A stretch of 64,000 nucleotides of DNA from an uncultured Eubacteriales bacterium (GCA_934444365.1 CAKSCM010000004.1:1-64000); one strand, 5' to 3'; shown: positions 23,743-33,578, counted from the stretch's first letter. Made by a program: numbers and translations. Notes: generated from the letters alone by a model not told the origin.

Positions 23743-23831
23743 AGATGTTGTACCGGCAAAAACCTTCCCCTTGCGTTGCAACATAAAGAAAACTTAAAAT
23801 TTAAAAACTAAAATTACATTTTTAAACCATA

Positions 23832-23875
23832 AAAAAGCCGTATCCCATGATTAAATACACGGGATACGGCTTTTT
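23832..23875 (-). terminator. Bidirectional terminator
   Basis: 15-bp stem AAAAAGCCGTATCCC / GGGATACGGCTTTTT with a 14-nt loop. It has A/T runs on both sides, so it can serve the minus-strand gene ending at 24013 and stray plus transcripts. Confidence 0.88.
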
Positions 23876-24012
23876 GATTGTATTGTATACGTTTTCCGGC
23901 AAGGGAAAATCGCCTGATAATATCATTTGTAAAACGGGAGCCTATGAACTATATCGGGTATAAACCTGCCGAAACCGCAGTCGGCCGAAAAACACATCGG
24001 CCTTATCGTTTC

Positions 24013-25329
24013 TTACCACCAGGGCTCCTGAACATCGTCGTCGTGACCGTCGTTTTCGGGCAGCCAGTCCTCTGTTTCGCTGTCCTCGCTGTAGCTCGGA
24101 GTTAAAATCCGATTGTTGTTTCTGCCGTCGCTTTTGCTGTTAAAGCGGTTGCCGGTTTTGTCCTCGATCTCTTTTTCGAATTCGCTCATAAAATCCTCGA
24201 AATTAAAATCGTTTCTATCCTTATAACCGTCATAACGGTCGTGAATATCCGAGGAGATTCCCCCGGTAATATCGTCGACGCTGCTGTTGCCCATTGCAAG
24301 GCCGATCGTTCCGAAAACAAAGGCAATTACAATGCAGCCGCAAAGTCCGATTATTCCGGTAACAAGGCCGCCTATTGCGGTTCCCGGCTTTTTGCGGGCA
24401 ATAGAGGAACGGGCGGCAAGCACTATTGCGACTATTGCGATTATAAGACCGGCCACACAAACTGCCGCCCCGATAAGAAACGACTTTCCGAAAGCGACAC
24501 TCCCGATATTGTCAAGCGAAACGCCTATATCGTTAGCCGCTACAATCGACGTCACAAAAAACGCAATGGCCGGCATGAGGAGTGATAAAATTCCGAGCAA
24601 AAGGGAGGTGAGTGCCTTGGCCTTTTTCGATTTCACAATTGCCTCCGGTATCTGATTATACATATAAGCCGTTTGCTGCATGGGCTGCGTGGGGTAAGCA
24701 CCGCCGGGCACGGTCGGATACGTTCCGGGCATAGGCGACGTAGGATATGTACCGGGCACAGGCTGACTCTGACGGCCCTGATAATTGCCGCCCGGCGTCG
24801 GATATGCTCCCGGTCCGGGATAGATCCGCTGGTTCTGATTCTGGTATGCTGCAGGCTGAGAATTCGGAAACTGGCGGGAATAAACCTGCTGTCCCTGTCC
24901 CATGCCGGGGGCTTGTGCGTAAGGCGCGGCGGCACCGCTCGCCGGCTGATTAACGGCGCTGCTTTGCGGCGTATTGGGAGTCTCGTTTGCGGCCGAAACG
25001 CCCCCAGGCGCGAAAGCGACATTACCGGCGTCGGAAGAAGAGGTAGCAGGATGAGCAGTAGAAGCAGCCGAAAAATCGGGTCCGGAAGAGGAAACCTCGG
25101 CAGAACTTAAAGCATCGGCCTGTTTTGCTTCATCCGAAGAAGATGTCTCATCAAGCGAGACCGGTGCCGGAGGGGCCGAATAGGGAGATGCACTGCCGGC
25201 AGCATTCTGATTCTGTAACGGGGTATTGTTTAGGTTTCCGGCCTCATGGTTTTCGGCTGTTTCGGCAGCCTCGTTACCGGCAGAGAATTCATTCGGTACG
25301 GGGCTTGCAAAATTATTTTCGTTTTCCAT
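24013..25329 (-). CDS. Large DUF4190-like membrane protein with disordered Pro/Gln-rich N-terminus
   Basis: 438 residues. Residues 1-225 are disordered: Ala/Ser/Glu-rich, then Pro/Gly/Tyr/Gln-rich with repeated PGTYPT (VPGTYPTSPMPGTYPTVPGG). Three membrane segments follow: LTSLLLGILSLLMPAIAFFV, FLIGAAVCVAGLIIAIVAIV and AIGGLVTGIIGLCGCIVIAF. The G-T-A-I-G-G-L-V-x-G-I-I-G pattern matches DUF4190-type proteins. The C-terminal 75 residues are acidic and end in EPWW. It lies 19 nt after the L9 gene stop, so it may be co-transcribed with rplI. Function unknown; the small DUF4190 protein at 15448 has the same core. Confidence 0.8.
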   Translation of the reverse strand: MENENNFASPVPNEFSAGNEAAETAENHEAGNLNNTPLQNQNAAGSASPYSAPPAPVSLDETSSSDEAKQADALSSAEVSSSGPDFSAASTAHPATSSSDAGNVAFAPGGVSAANETPNTPQSSAVNQPASGAAAPYAQAPGMGQGQQVYSRQFPNSQPAAYQNQNQRIYPGPGAYPTPGGNYQGRQSQPVPGTYPTSPMPGTYPTVPGGAYPTQPMQQTAYMYNQIPEAIVKSKKAKALTSLLLGILSLLMPAIAFFVTSIVAANDIGVSLDNIGSVAFGKSFLIGAAVCVAGLIIAIVAIVLAARSSIARKKPGTAIGGLVTGIIGLCGCIVIAFVFGTIGLAMGNSSVDDITGGISSDIHDRYDGYKDRNDFNFEDFMSEFEKEIEDKTGNRFNSKSDGRNNNRILTPSYSEDSETEDWLPENDGHDDDVQEPWW

Positions 25330-25348
25330 AACAATTCACCTCAATTTT

Positions 25349-25792
25349 TTATTCACCCACGGCAACGGTGATCTGAGCCGTTATGTTCTGCATAAGCTTT
25401 ATTTCAACGGTATACTCACCGTATGCCTTTATGTCCTTGTCGAGCATTATCTTGCGGCGGTCGATATCAAGCCCCAGCGAGCTTTTAATTCCGGCGGCTA
25501 TTTCCTTTGTGGTCACCGCGCCGAAAAGTCTTCCGCCCGTTCCGGCCTTGGCGGCGATATGTATACGCTTGCCGCTTAATTTTTCGGCCGTATCGCGTGC
25601 GGTTTGCAGCTCGACCTCCTTTTTATGCTTTTGCGATTCCAAACGGTTGCGGTATTCGTTCATAGCCGTAGCGCTCGCCTCAACCGCAAGTCCCTTCGGG
25701 AACAGATAGTTCCTTGCATATCCGTCCGAAACGTTGCAAAGATCGCCGGATTTTCCGGTGCCCTTTACGTCGCTTTTAAGTATTACCTTCAT
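25349..25792 (-). CDS. rplI: 50S ribosomal protein L9
   Basis: 147 residues. The N-terminal domain MKVILKSDVKGTGKSGDL, then CNVSDGYARNYLFPKGLAVE, is the L9 signature; the long central helix (about 45-75) and C-terminal domain (GGRLFGAVTTKEIAAGI) follow. L9 binds 23S rRNA near the L1 stalk base. An in-frame TTG three codons earlier directly abuts the AAAGGA, so the ATG at 25792, 9 nt from it, is the start. The order gdpP then rplI is conserved in Firmicutes. Confidence 0.97.
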   Translation of the reverse strand: MKVILKSDVKGTGKSGDLCNVSDGYARNYLFPKGLAVEASATAMNEYRNRLESQKHKKEVELQTARDTAEKLSGKRIHIAAKAGTGGRLFGAVTTKEIAAGIKSSLGLDIDRRKIMLDKDIKAYGEYTVEIKLMQNITAQITVAVGE

Positions 25793-25985
25793 TTTTATCA
25801 ATCCTTTCGGGTTTGTAAATCTTCATGCCGTATAACGACACCGTTGTTTTTGCTTTTGCTTTTACTTCTCTTTGTCCTTTATTTCAGTCCGTTTGCTTTA
25901 GCTTTAGCTTAAAGCTTAAAATTAAAATTCAGACTTGAATTCCGATAAAAAATCCTATCAGCGTGCGAATGTAAGGATTAAAAAA

Positions 25986-27950
25986 TCATCCCACAACCTT
26001 ATCTATGGCGCTTATAAGCCTTGCGCGGGCCTCTTCCTCGTTAACGTTCTCAAGCTGGGCCGCCGCCATGGTGTGATGACCGCCGCCGCCAAGCTCCTCC
26101 ATTATCAGCTGGACATTGACCCTGCCCATCGATCTTGCCGATATGTTCATAACCGATCCCGATTCGAACATAACAAATGAAGCGTTGACGTTTTCTATGT
26201 TAAGCAGCTCATCCGCCGCCTGTGCCGAGGCGATACGGGTGTTTTCCCCTATATTCCCGTCAAAGGCCACCGCACAGCACTTATATATTTCGGCCGACGC
26301 CACTATGGCGGATTTTTCGCGGTAAACCTCCATGCTGCCGGCAAAATAGCGCTTGACCTCGACCGGATCGGCTCCCCGGCCTCTTAAATAAGCCGATGCT
26401 TCAAAGGTTCTTGTGCCGGTTCTGAGCACAAAGCTCCTTGTATCAAGCATAATGCCCGACATAAGAGCGTTTGCCTCAAAGGCGCCTATCGGCTCGCCGC
26501 CGAGGTACTGTAACAGCTCGGTCACCATCTCGCAGGCCGACGAAGCGTACGGCTCGTGATAAAATATAACCGCGTTGTCTATGTAATCCACCGTCTTACG
26601 GTGATGATCTATGACCACCGTTGTGGGGCACTGCCTGTAAAGCTCGGGATAATCAAGAAATTCCGCCCTGTGTACGTCGACGATTATAAGCAGGCTTTTT
26701 TTCGTCAAGGCCGACAAAGCGGCGCTCTCACTGCAAAAAACCTCTCCGCTTGCACTGCTCCGTATATCCTTTATCAGCTCGCCGGCGAGGGTCTTTTCGG
26801 AATCCATTACTATCCGGCAGTTTCTTTCCATTCCGTTTACAACACGCCAAAGCCCGAAGGCGGCACCGACGCAATCAAGATCCGAAAATTTATGTCCGGT
26901 TATAAATACGTTGTCGCTGCCCTCTATAAGCTCCCTTAATGCGGCGGCCACCACTCGCGCGCGCACCTTGGTGTGCCGCTGTTCGCCGTTCGACTTGACC
27001 CCTCCGAAAAACTCGAAGGTATTCTGATCCTTTACGACCGCCTGATCTCCGCCGCGGCCGAACGCCATGTCAAGCGCCTGCAATGCGAGTGCCTCACACT
27101 CCTTTAAATTCTTTCCGCCGTGACCTACGCCTATTGAAAGGGTGGGATTCCCCCGGCCGTTTATGTTGAGCGCCCTTACGCTGTCAAGTACGGCAAACTT
27201 TGCTTCCTTGGCCGTTTCGAGACCGCCCTCGTCCATTGCCACTATGTAACGGTTGCCGCCGAAACGTCTTATAAGTCCGCCGGCGTTTTGAGCCCATTTT
27301 TCGATTTCACGTTCCACCGTCGAACGGTACATTGCCTGTTCGCTCTCGGGGAGTCCGTCGGTCAGATCGTCCAGCGCGTCAATCGATACAACGGCCGCTA
27401 CCGGACGGCGGCGCTCGTATTCGGCCGCCTTCATTTTAAGCTCGGTATCGTCAATAAAGTAAACGACCTCTCCCGAATCGTCACCGAGGGTAAACCCGCC
27501 GTAATAACAGGTATAATCCCTGCCGCCGTACTGTATCGAGACCTTTCCCGATACCCTAAGCGCATTGCGCTGGGATTCGTTTAAAAGCATGTCGCAATCG
27601 TCACCGTACATATCCCGTCCCTTCAAAACCGAAGTTCTGAAAAGGGGATTGTACCATATAATCTCGCTCATATTTTTAAATACGGCCACCGGTATGCTCA
27701 GATTTTCAAACAGCTCACTGTGTTCGTTTTGCTGATTTACGAGTTTTTTTGCAAAAAGACGCATTGCCCGCTTTATCCCCGATATATAAACCGAAGAAAA
27801 CACCGTAACTATTACAGCCAACACCGCCTGCACAATGGCCGCAACCGGATAATCACGATAGTATAAAAGGGTCATAAGCGCACCGGCTATAACAGCCAGC
27901 GTACAAACAAACATGACCGGCGCAAACGACCAGCCGCCGTGTTTTTTCAA
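25986..27950 (-). CDS. gdpP: Cyclic-di-AMP phosphodiesterase GdpP
   Basis: 654 residues. Two membrane helices (about 9-27 and 35-57), a PAS-like domain (about 70-170, ENLSIPVAVFKNMSEIIWYN), a degenerate GGDEF domain (about 185-310, with FGGNRYIVAMDEGG instead of an active GGDEF), then DHH (FITGHKFSDLDCVGAAFGL, IIVDVHRAEFL, TVVIDHHRK) and DHHA1 (ELGGGGHHTMAAAQ near the end). The family cleaves c-di-AMP to pApA, controlling osmotic and wall homeostasis. It stands upstream of rplI and downstream of RNase J on the same strand, 181 nt after the latter. Confidence 0.95.
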   Translation of the reverse strand: MKKHGGWSFAPVMFVCTLAVIAGALMTLLYYRDYPVAAIVQAVLAVIVTVFSSVYISGIKRAMRLFAKKLVNQQNEHSELFENLSIPVAVFKNMSEIIWYNPLFRTSVLKGRDMYGDDCDMLLNESQRNALRVSGKVSIQYGGRDYTCYYGGFTLGDDSGEVVYFIDDTELKMKAAEYERRRPVAAVVSIDALDDLTDGLPESEQAMYRSTVEREIEKWAQNAGGLIRRFGGNRYIVAMDEGGLETAKEAKFAVLDSVRALNINGRGNPTLSIGVGHGGKNLKECEALALQALDMAFGRGGDQAVVKDQNTFEFFGGVKSNGEQRHTKVRARVVAAALRELIEGSDNVFITGHKFSDLDCVGAAFGLWRVVNGMERNCRIVMDSEKTLAGELIKDIRSSASGEVFCSESAALSALTKKSLLIIVDVHRAEFLDYPELYRQCPTTVVIDHHRKTVDYIDNAVIFYHEPYASSACEMVTELLQYLGGEPIGAFEANALMSGIMLDTRSFVLRTGTRTFEASAYLRGRGADPVEVKRYFAGSMEVYREKSAIVASAEIYKCCAVAFDGNIGENTRIASAQAADELLNIENVNASFVMFESGSVMNISARSMGRVNVQLIMEELGGGGHHTMAAAQLENVNEEEARARLISAIDKVVG

Positions 27951-28016
27951 GGGGTACTCCTCCTATTACCTTTATTCTTCGGTTTTTGTTGTTGGGGAAA
28001 TGTCTTTTAAATTCAA

Positions 28017-28065
28017 GCTTTTGTAATCGGCATTATAAATCCGTGATTAAAGCCGACAACAAAAG
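28017..28065. other. Hairpin between RNase J and GdpP genes
   Basis: GCTTTTGT-x-TCGGC and GCCGA-x-ACAAAAGC can pair over 13 bp around a 20-nt loop. There is no T run on the minus strand, so it may be an mRNA processing or stability structure rather than a terminator. Confidence 0.4.
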
Positions 28066-28131
28066 CGACATATGGGGCATAAGCGCATTTACGGCTTTTA
28101 CTTTTACGTCGCCGAAAATGCTATACTCCGC

Positions 28132-30225
28132 TTATATTTGCATTATTACGGGCAGCACCATAGGATCGCGGCGCGTACGCTCAAACAAAAACGACGACAA
28201 CGCGTCCTTAACGGTGTTTTTAAGGGCCGGCCAATCGCACGGATTTTTGACGGTGCACAATTGCGCCGCCTTGCTTACCCTTTCGCGAGCCTCCTCAAGA
28301 AGCTCCTCGCTCTCCTTTACATACACAAAGCCTCTTGATATAAGCTCCGGTCCGTAAATGAGCTCGCCGGTTACCGAATCGACCGTCATGGCGGCTACTA
28401 TTATTCCGTCCTCGGCTAAATGCTTACGGTCGCGCAAAACGACACTTCCGACATCGCCTACACCCAGCCCGTCGACCAGTACGGCGCCCGACGGCACCTT
28501 CTCGCCCACTCGCATGGTTCTTGAGGTTAATTCTATGACCGTTCCGATCTCGGTAATAAGGATATTTTTGGGATCAACTCCGGTCTTTTTCCCGAGCTCG
28601 GCATTGGCCGAAAGATGCATCTGCTCGCCGTGAACCGGTATAAAGAATTTCGGTCTTACGAGCGACAGCATGAGTTTTAGCTCCTCCTGGCAGGCGTGAC
28701 CCGAAACGTGAACATCGTACATCCTGTCGTACACAACCTGAGCGCCCAGCTTCAAAAGCTCGTTTATTACCGTTGTTACAAGCTTTTCGTTGCCCGGAAT
28801 CGGGGTTGCGGAAACGATTATTAAATCTCCCGGCCCCACCTTTACCTTGCGATGCTCTCCGAAGGCCATACGGTGCAGCGCCGACATCGGCTCGCCCTGG
28901 GATCCGGTCGTAATTATAACCAGCTCGTTTTCGGCATAGCGTTTTATCAAATCGGCGCTTATAAGCACCCCGTCGGGAACATTAAGATATCCGAGCTGAG
29001 CCGCCACGCTTACGGCGTTTTCCATACTCCGTCCTATAACGCAGACCTTGCGGCCGCAACGCACCGCCTCGTCGATTATCTGCTGTATGCGATGGATATT
29101 GCTCGAAAATGAGGCAACTATTATGCGCTTATCCTCGGCCCCTTTGAAAAGATGGTTGAAGCTGTACCCAACCGTTCGTTCGCTCGGCGTAAAGCCCGGA
29201 CGGGTGGCGTTGGTCGAATCCATAAGAAGCGCCAGCACCCCTTTTTTACCGAGGGCCGCAAAACGCGCAAGATCGATCGTTTCGCCGTTTATGGGGGTGG
29301 TATCGATCTTGAAGTCGCCGGTCTGGACCACAACGCCCACCGGTGTGGTTATGCAAAATGCCACCGCATCGGGAATTGAATGATTTACGTTTATAGCCTC
29401 AACCGCAAAGGCACCTAAGGTGATCCTTTCGCCGGCATGTATGGGATTGAGTTTTGCGTCCGAAAGCAGCTTATGCTCGGTAAGCTTGCATTTTATAAGC
29501 CCCAGAGTAAGAGGGGTTGCAAATATGGGAATATTAAGCTTTTTAAGCAGATAAGGTATCGCACCGATGTGGTCCTCATGTCCGTGGGTTATTATCATTC
29601 CGCGGATTTTATCGGCGTTATTCTCAAGATAGGTGAAATCCGGAATTACTATGTCTATTCCAAGCATTTCGTCGCTCGGGAAGGACAGTCCGCAATCAAC
29701 TATTATTATATCGTTTTTATATTCGTAAACCGTAAGGTTTTTACCGATCTCGCCGAGTCCTCCGAGCGGAATTATCTTAAGAATCTGATCCTTACGGGTA
29801 CGCTTAGAGGACATTGCGTCCTTTTCCCTGCCGTTTCTGCCTCTTTTTGAATTATTGGCGGAGGCCGCCTTGGTCTCCTTTGCTTTAGACGGCGTTTTTT
29901 TACCGGCCGATGTTTTGCGGCGGGTATCGGCCGACGATCTTTCATCCGTTTTAACCGATATCTCCGCATTCGTTTTTCTCGCACCCTTCGCCCTGCTCTT
30001 TGTCGGCACGGCGGTATTTTCCTCGGCCTTTTTCCTCGCCGTTTTACTCTTCGCTCCGGCAGTCTTGCGGCCCTTGATATTTTCTCCCGTTCCGCTCGAA
30101 TCGAGCAATGCGTTTATTACCTTTGCGGAATTGTCATTCGCCCCGGCTTTTGAGTTCGCTAAAGAGCGCTGTCCCGTCTTACGGGAAGCGTCACCTGATC
30201 TATTATTATTCTTTTTTTCTGTCAT
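28132..30225 (-). CDS. rnj: Ribonuclease J with long basic N-terminal extension
   Basis: 697 residues, about 140 more than standard RNase J. The metallo-beta-lactamase core starts near residue 147 (LKIIPLGGLGEIGKNLTVYE). It has the zinc motif MIITHGHEDHIGAIPYLL, the beta-CASP part (IIVASFSSNIHRIQQIIDEA, VCVIGRSMENAV, LVIITTGSQGEPMSALHRMA) and HVSGHACQEELKLML, then a C-terminal domain. It has 5'-3' exo- and endonuclease activity in mRNA turnover and rRNA maturation. Residues 1-145 are Lys/Ala/Arg/Ser-rich and surely disordered, perhaps an RNA-binding tail. GGAGG lies 13 nt before the ATG. Confidence 0.95.
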   Translation of the reverse strand: MTEKKNNNRSGDASRKTGQRSLANSKAGANDNSAKVINALLDSSGTGENIKGRKTAGAKSKTARKKAEENTAVPTKSRAKGARKTNAEISVKTDERSSADTRRKTSAGKKTPSKAKETKAASANNSKRGRNGREKDAMSSKRTRKDQILKIIPLGGLGEIGKNLTVYEYKNDIIIVDCGLSFPSDEMLGIDIVIPDFTYLENNADKIRGMIITHGHEDHIGAIPYLLKKLNIPIFATPLTLGLIKCKLTEHKLLSDAKLNPIHAGERITLGAFAVEAINVNHSIPDAVAFCITTPVGVVVQTGDFKIDTTPINGETIDLARFAALGKKGVLALLMDSTNATRPGFTPSERTVGYSFNHLFKGAEDKRIIVASFSSNIHRIQQIIDEAVRCGRKVCVIGRSMENAVSVAAQLGYLNVPDGVLISADLIKRYAENELVIITTGSQGEPMSALHRMAFGEHRKVKVGPGDLIIVSATPIPGNEKLVTTVINELLKLGAQVVYDRMYDVHVSGHACQEELKLMLSLVRPKFFIPVHGEQMHLSANAELGKKTGVDPKNILITEIGTVIELTSRTMRVGEKVPSGAVLVDGLGVGDVGSVVLRDRKHLAEDGIIVAAMTVDSVTGELIYGPELISRGFVYVKESEELLEEARERVSKAAQLCTVKNPCDWPALKNTVKDALSSFLFERTRRDPMVLPVIMQI

Positions 30226-30677
30226 GCAGTTAAACAGTCCTCCGTTTTCTGTTGTTTTTAAATTAAATTATGTACAAAAGGCGGGATAATAACGGTATCT
30301 CCGCCTGAAAGTCCTAATATACCCGATACTATTTTAACCTTTTGCGCCCTTAAAGTCAAGTGCTGCGCCGGATAAGGGATAAACCGTACATAAAGCGGCG
30401 TGATTTTTCCGCCATGCAAACGACGTCGCCCATGCCGACAATTGCGGATACATTAAAAAGTTCATATTACCGGCAAAGCATACGGCGTTTTTAACGGTCG
30501 TATCCGACGAAAAAACCGCTGTATAAGGGCGCGCTACGGCGGCTTTGTCCGTTTTCCGGTACGGTACGGCTGTGTCACGTTTCGGCGCTGCAGTGCGATG
30601 TGGCAAGCGTCGAGCGAACCGCTTATCGTACAAGGGCCGCAACGCATCGCTAAAACGGGCTTTTTGCATAGGGTGTG
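30226..30677. other. Intergenic region, no gene accepted
   Basis: 452 nt between the nucleotidyltransferase fusion (stop at 30678) and RNase J (start at 30225), both minus. A 111-codon minus frame starts 9 nt after the upstream stop but has no ribosome binding site and a composition unlike its neighbours. GGCGG...CCGCC near 30283-30306 could form a weak hairpin. Confidence 0.45.
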
Positions 30678-33224
30678 TTATCTGCTTTTTCCGTTATCAT
30701 CACCGCAGAGCAGCTGCTCCACCGACATACACAGCTCGGCCGCCGTCTCGCTGCTTTTAGCCTGCGACAAAACCTTAAGCTTATCCCCCCGTTTTGACGG
30801 ATGTATCAGTATACAGGTCTCGCTGTCACCCGAGAGTATGCCGTCTCCCTCATTTTTACCCTTGATGCCGATGCGTTCCATAACCGACGCTGCCGATCCG
30901 CTTATGCCGACCCACCGCTCGGCTACCGCAAAATCCGGAACCGACGAACACAGCTTATCGATGTTCTCGCCGGTTCTTTTCATTTTATCTGCCAGATAGA
31001 TAGCCATGGCAATGCCGTCGCGAAGCCACAAAAACTCGCTTGAGAGCTTTTTGGTGCTCTCCGTATAGCCCTCGCACGGACAGCTTAAAAACCTGTAGAC
31101 CCGGCACCCGGCGCGCTCGGCAATCAGATCGATAATCCTCGGATAGGCATACGGAATGAGAAGGTCCTTCCCCTCCTTAAATTCCAGCATACAGCAAAGC
31201 GCAATGAGCTTTTCAAAAGGAATAAGCTTGCCGTTTTCGGTGCAGACGGTAAGATTTATTCCTCGCTCGTCAAGGCAAAATACCGGTCCGCTTTTTATAT
31301 CGCACCCGAGCCTTAAAAGCAGGCCGCTTAAATAGCTCTGGATATTTTGGCATCGACACGACGGCTGCATATTCACTCCGCAAAGTCCGTCCGGCGCCAT
31401 GGACATAAGCCGCTCGGTGTACAGGTTTTTTATTGCTCTCATATCGGACACAAAGGGATACTCGGCGGCCTTGCAACGGATAAATTCACTACGGGCAATT
31501 CTTCCCGATACAGCCCTTTCCTTCTCCCTTGTAAGGGGCAATCCTCCCTCGGCAAATATTCTTATTACCGTCTTTTCTCCGCCGCTTATATAAACAACAT
31601 ATGAAAACATGCTGCCGGTCGCCGCAAAGGCCGCCGCCGTCTCGGGAGAGGGGCCTATGTCCGCCGCCGATACTCCGGCCGAAACAATTCCCGCTAAAAC
31701 GGCCGAAGAAAGCGCTGCCGAACAGTTGTTATACCCTCTTGCAACCGCAATTTTTCCGCCCGGTGCAAGCCCGGCAAGTGCCGCGCCGAGCCTTGCGGCG
31801 AATTCAGGCGTCATATCAACACCGACATCGCCCGATATTCCGTCGTCGTCAAAAAGCTCTTTATATGCCGTACCGTAGCGAAGATTCTCACTCAAAACGG
31901 CTCCGTTTTCAACCCTTTTCCCCGGCCATACCGATACCCCCGGCATTATTTGTGCGTTTTCCCCCACCCTTGCCGATGAGCCGATAACACATCCCTCAAA
32001 CAGTGATGCGCCGCTGCCGATTTTGGCGTTTTTGCATACGACCGCTCCGGTAAGTCTCGCATCCTCGCCTACCGATGCCTCGCTGCCTACAAAGCTGTTT
32101 CTTATACGGGCACCGCCGGATACCGACGCTCCGCTTTCTATAACGGCATTCGGTCCTATTACGGCACCTGGGCGTATAACCGCGCCCGATCCGACATAAA
32201 CCGGAGGGATAACCTCGCATCCGTAAAGAGGATTTTCGTTTTCCGTTACGGCTGCAGATCCGGCTGAGTTTACAGCTTTGGCTACAGCTTTATTCCCGTT
32301 TGCGATTTTGTTTTCTTTCTCCCCGCCGTTTTGGTTTTCCCTCCTGTTTTTTGCTCCGTTTTTATTCTTTTTTTCGCTTTCTTCCTTGTCATCGCTCGCA
32401 TTTTTTACTTCGCCGGGCTTTATTGACTCATTCCCGTCGCCGCCTGTTTTTTCCGGGGCCTTTGCCCTCTCCGGCTGCGATAAAAATATTCCGTTTTTGT
32501 CATAGTTTAAAAATGGCGATTTAAACCGGCCGCCGATTACATCAAACTGGCTTTCAAGATAGCTTTTAATATCCCCGATATCGCACCAGTATCCGTCGGT
32601 TACATAAACCGATATCCTTTCGTTTTCCCTAAGAAGCCGAGGAAAAAGATCCTTTGCAAAATCATAGGGGGAATTTTCGGGAATTTTTCTCAGCACCTTC
32701 GGAGAAAGGATATATATTCCGGTGTTTGCAAGATCGGTCGTAACGCCGCTAAAGGACGGCTTTTCCACAAAGGAGCAGACCCTGTCTCCCTTTGCCGATA
32801 CAAGACCGTACTCTCGCGGATCGCTCACCCTTACCGCAACGACCGTTACGGCCGCATTTGTCCTTTTGTGCAGCGCAAATGCCGCCGACAAATCGACATC
32901 GCACAGCGCGTCTCCGCTTATAACCGCAAAATCCTCCTCAAAATCCGCCGCATTTTTTACCGATCCTGCCGTGCCAAGCGGCCGCTCCTCCATTACAAAA
33001 TCAAGGGGCAAACCCTTGTATTTCCCCGAAAAAAACCTTTCGGTTATACTCCCGGCAAGGTATTTTAAGGTCACCTTTGCCTCATCGCACGAATGTCTGA
33101 TCAAAAGCTCAAAAATATATTCAATCACCGGGTGTCCGGCTATCTCGGTCAGAGGTTTTGGACAATCACAGGTTATAGGTCTTAGTCTGCTTCCTTCTCC
33201 TCCGGCCATTATTACCGCTTTCAT
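30678..33224 (-). CDS. Fusion of sugar nucleotidyltransferase, left-handed beta-helix and degenerate phosphohexomutase
   Basis: 848 residues. Residues 1-235 are a nucleotidyltransferase: MKAVIMAGGEGSRLRPIT, CPKPLTEIAGHPVIEY, VISGDALCDVDL, FVEKPSFSG, ANTGIYILSP. Residues about 260-330 are an unusual Lys/Glu/Asn/Gly-rich disordered linker. Residues about 335-455 are hexapeptide repeats (GAVIRPGAVIGPNAVIESGA). The rest resembles alpha-phosphohexomutase domains but lacks the phosphoserine T-A-S-H-N-P loop (VVYISGGEK there) and the D-x-D-x-D-R metal loop, so it is probably not catalytic. Homologues are mannose-1-phosphate guanylyltransferase/PMM-type fusions, so an NDP-sugar for surface polymers is likely. 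A GTG at 33239 sits too close to the AAAGGGG, and the family begins at MKAVIMAGG, so I prefer 33224. Confidence 0.85.
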   Translation of the reverse strand: MKAVIMAGGEGSRLRPITCDCPKPLTEIAGHPVIEYIFELLIRHSCDEAKVTLKYLAGSITERFFSGKYKGLPLDFVMEERPLGTAGSVKNAADFEEDFAVISGDALCDVDLSAAFALHKRTNAAVTVVAVRVSDPREYGLVSAKGDRVCSFVEKPSFSGVTTDLANTGIYILSPKVLRKIPENSPYDFAKDLFPRLLRENERISVYVTDGYWCDIGDIKSYLESQFDVIGGRFKSPFLNYDKNGIFLSQPERAKAPEKTGGDGNESIKPGEVKNASDDKEESEKKNKNGAKNRRENQNGGEKENKIANGNKAVAKAVNSAGSAAVTENENPLYGCEVIPPVYVGSGAVIRPGAVIGPNAVIESGASVSGGARIRNSFVGSEASVGEDARLTGAVVCKNAKIGSGASLFEGCVIGSSARVGENAQIMPGVSVWPGKRVENGAVLSENLRYGTAYKELFDDDGISGDVGVDMTPEFAARLGAALAGLAPGGKIAVARGYNNCSAALSSAVLAGIVSAGVSAADIGPSPETAAAFAATGSMFSYVVYISGGEKTVIRIFAEGGLPLTREKERAVSGRIARSEFIRCKAAEYPFVSDMRAIKNLYTERLMSMAPDGLCGVNMQPSCRCQNIQSYLSGLLLRLGCDIKSGPVFCLDERGINLTVCTENGKLIPFEKLIALCCMLEFKEGKDLLIPYAYPRIIDLIAERAGCRVYRFLSCPCEGYTESTKKLSSEFLWLRDGIAMAIYLADKMKRTGENIDKLCSSVPDFAVAERWVGISGSAASVMERIGIKGKNEGDGILSGDSETCILIHPSKRGDKLKVLSQAKSSETAAELCMSVEQLLCGDDNGKSR

Positions 33225-33578
33225 AAATAATTCAAGCACTTCCCCTTTGCCGGCGTCTTTGATTTTTCGCCGTTTTTTCGGTTTTCTTACCGTACTAATT
33301 ATTATGGTAAAAGTGCCCCCGGTATAATCATCCGATATTAAATTTCATATTTTAAACCATGCCGGTTGCAGCCGTAGGATATTACAAAAAATATCATACA
33401 ACCGATATATTCTCATCCGCCGGCCGCCGGGTTTTTATCCCTTTGCAAAAAACAGCAAAAAATCTCCAAACTAAAAGGCCTTTTTCCTGAAATAGGTTAT
33501 TTATTTGTTTATTTTACAAAAAACTACTTAAAACGCATTATTTTTTCGTCATTGTAGGCTCTTTGTATAAAATAACTG
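33225..33578. other. Divergent intergenic region
   Basis: AT-rich spacer between the minus-strand fusion gene and the plus-strand EF-G2 gene. It must hold the promoter of the fusion gene, which I cannot place with confidence. No open frame with a ribosome binding site was seen. Confidence 0.5.

Larger units (their letters stand above)
23477..24012. other. Intergenic region between convergent genes
   Basis: 536 nt after the uracil permease. Holds two hairpins (23631-23676 and 23832-23875) and a GCTTTTT-type low-complexity run (23696-23742). A plus-strand frame at 23878 overlaps the real minus-strand gene end and is not accepted. Confidence 0.6.

Noticed and set aside
30334..30669. 111-codon minus frame just after the nucleotidyltransferase fusion
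   Set aside because: Starts 9 nt after the stop but has no Shine-Dalgarno, and its composition and lack of motifs suggest noncoding DNA. Not fully excluded.
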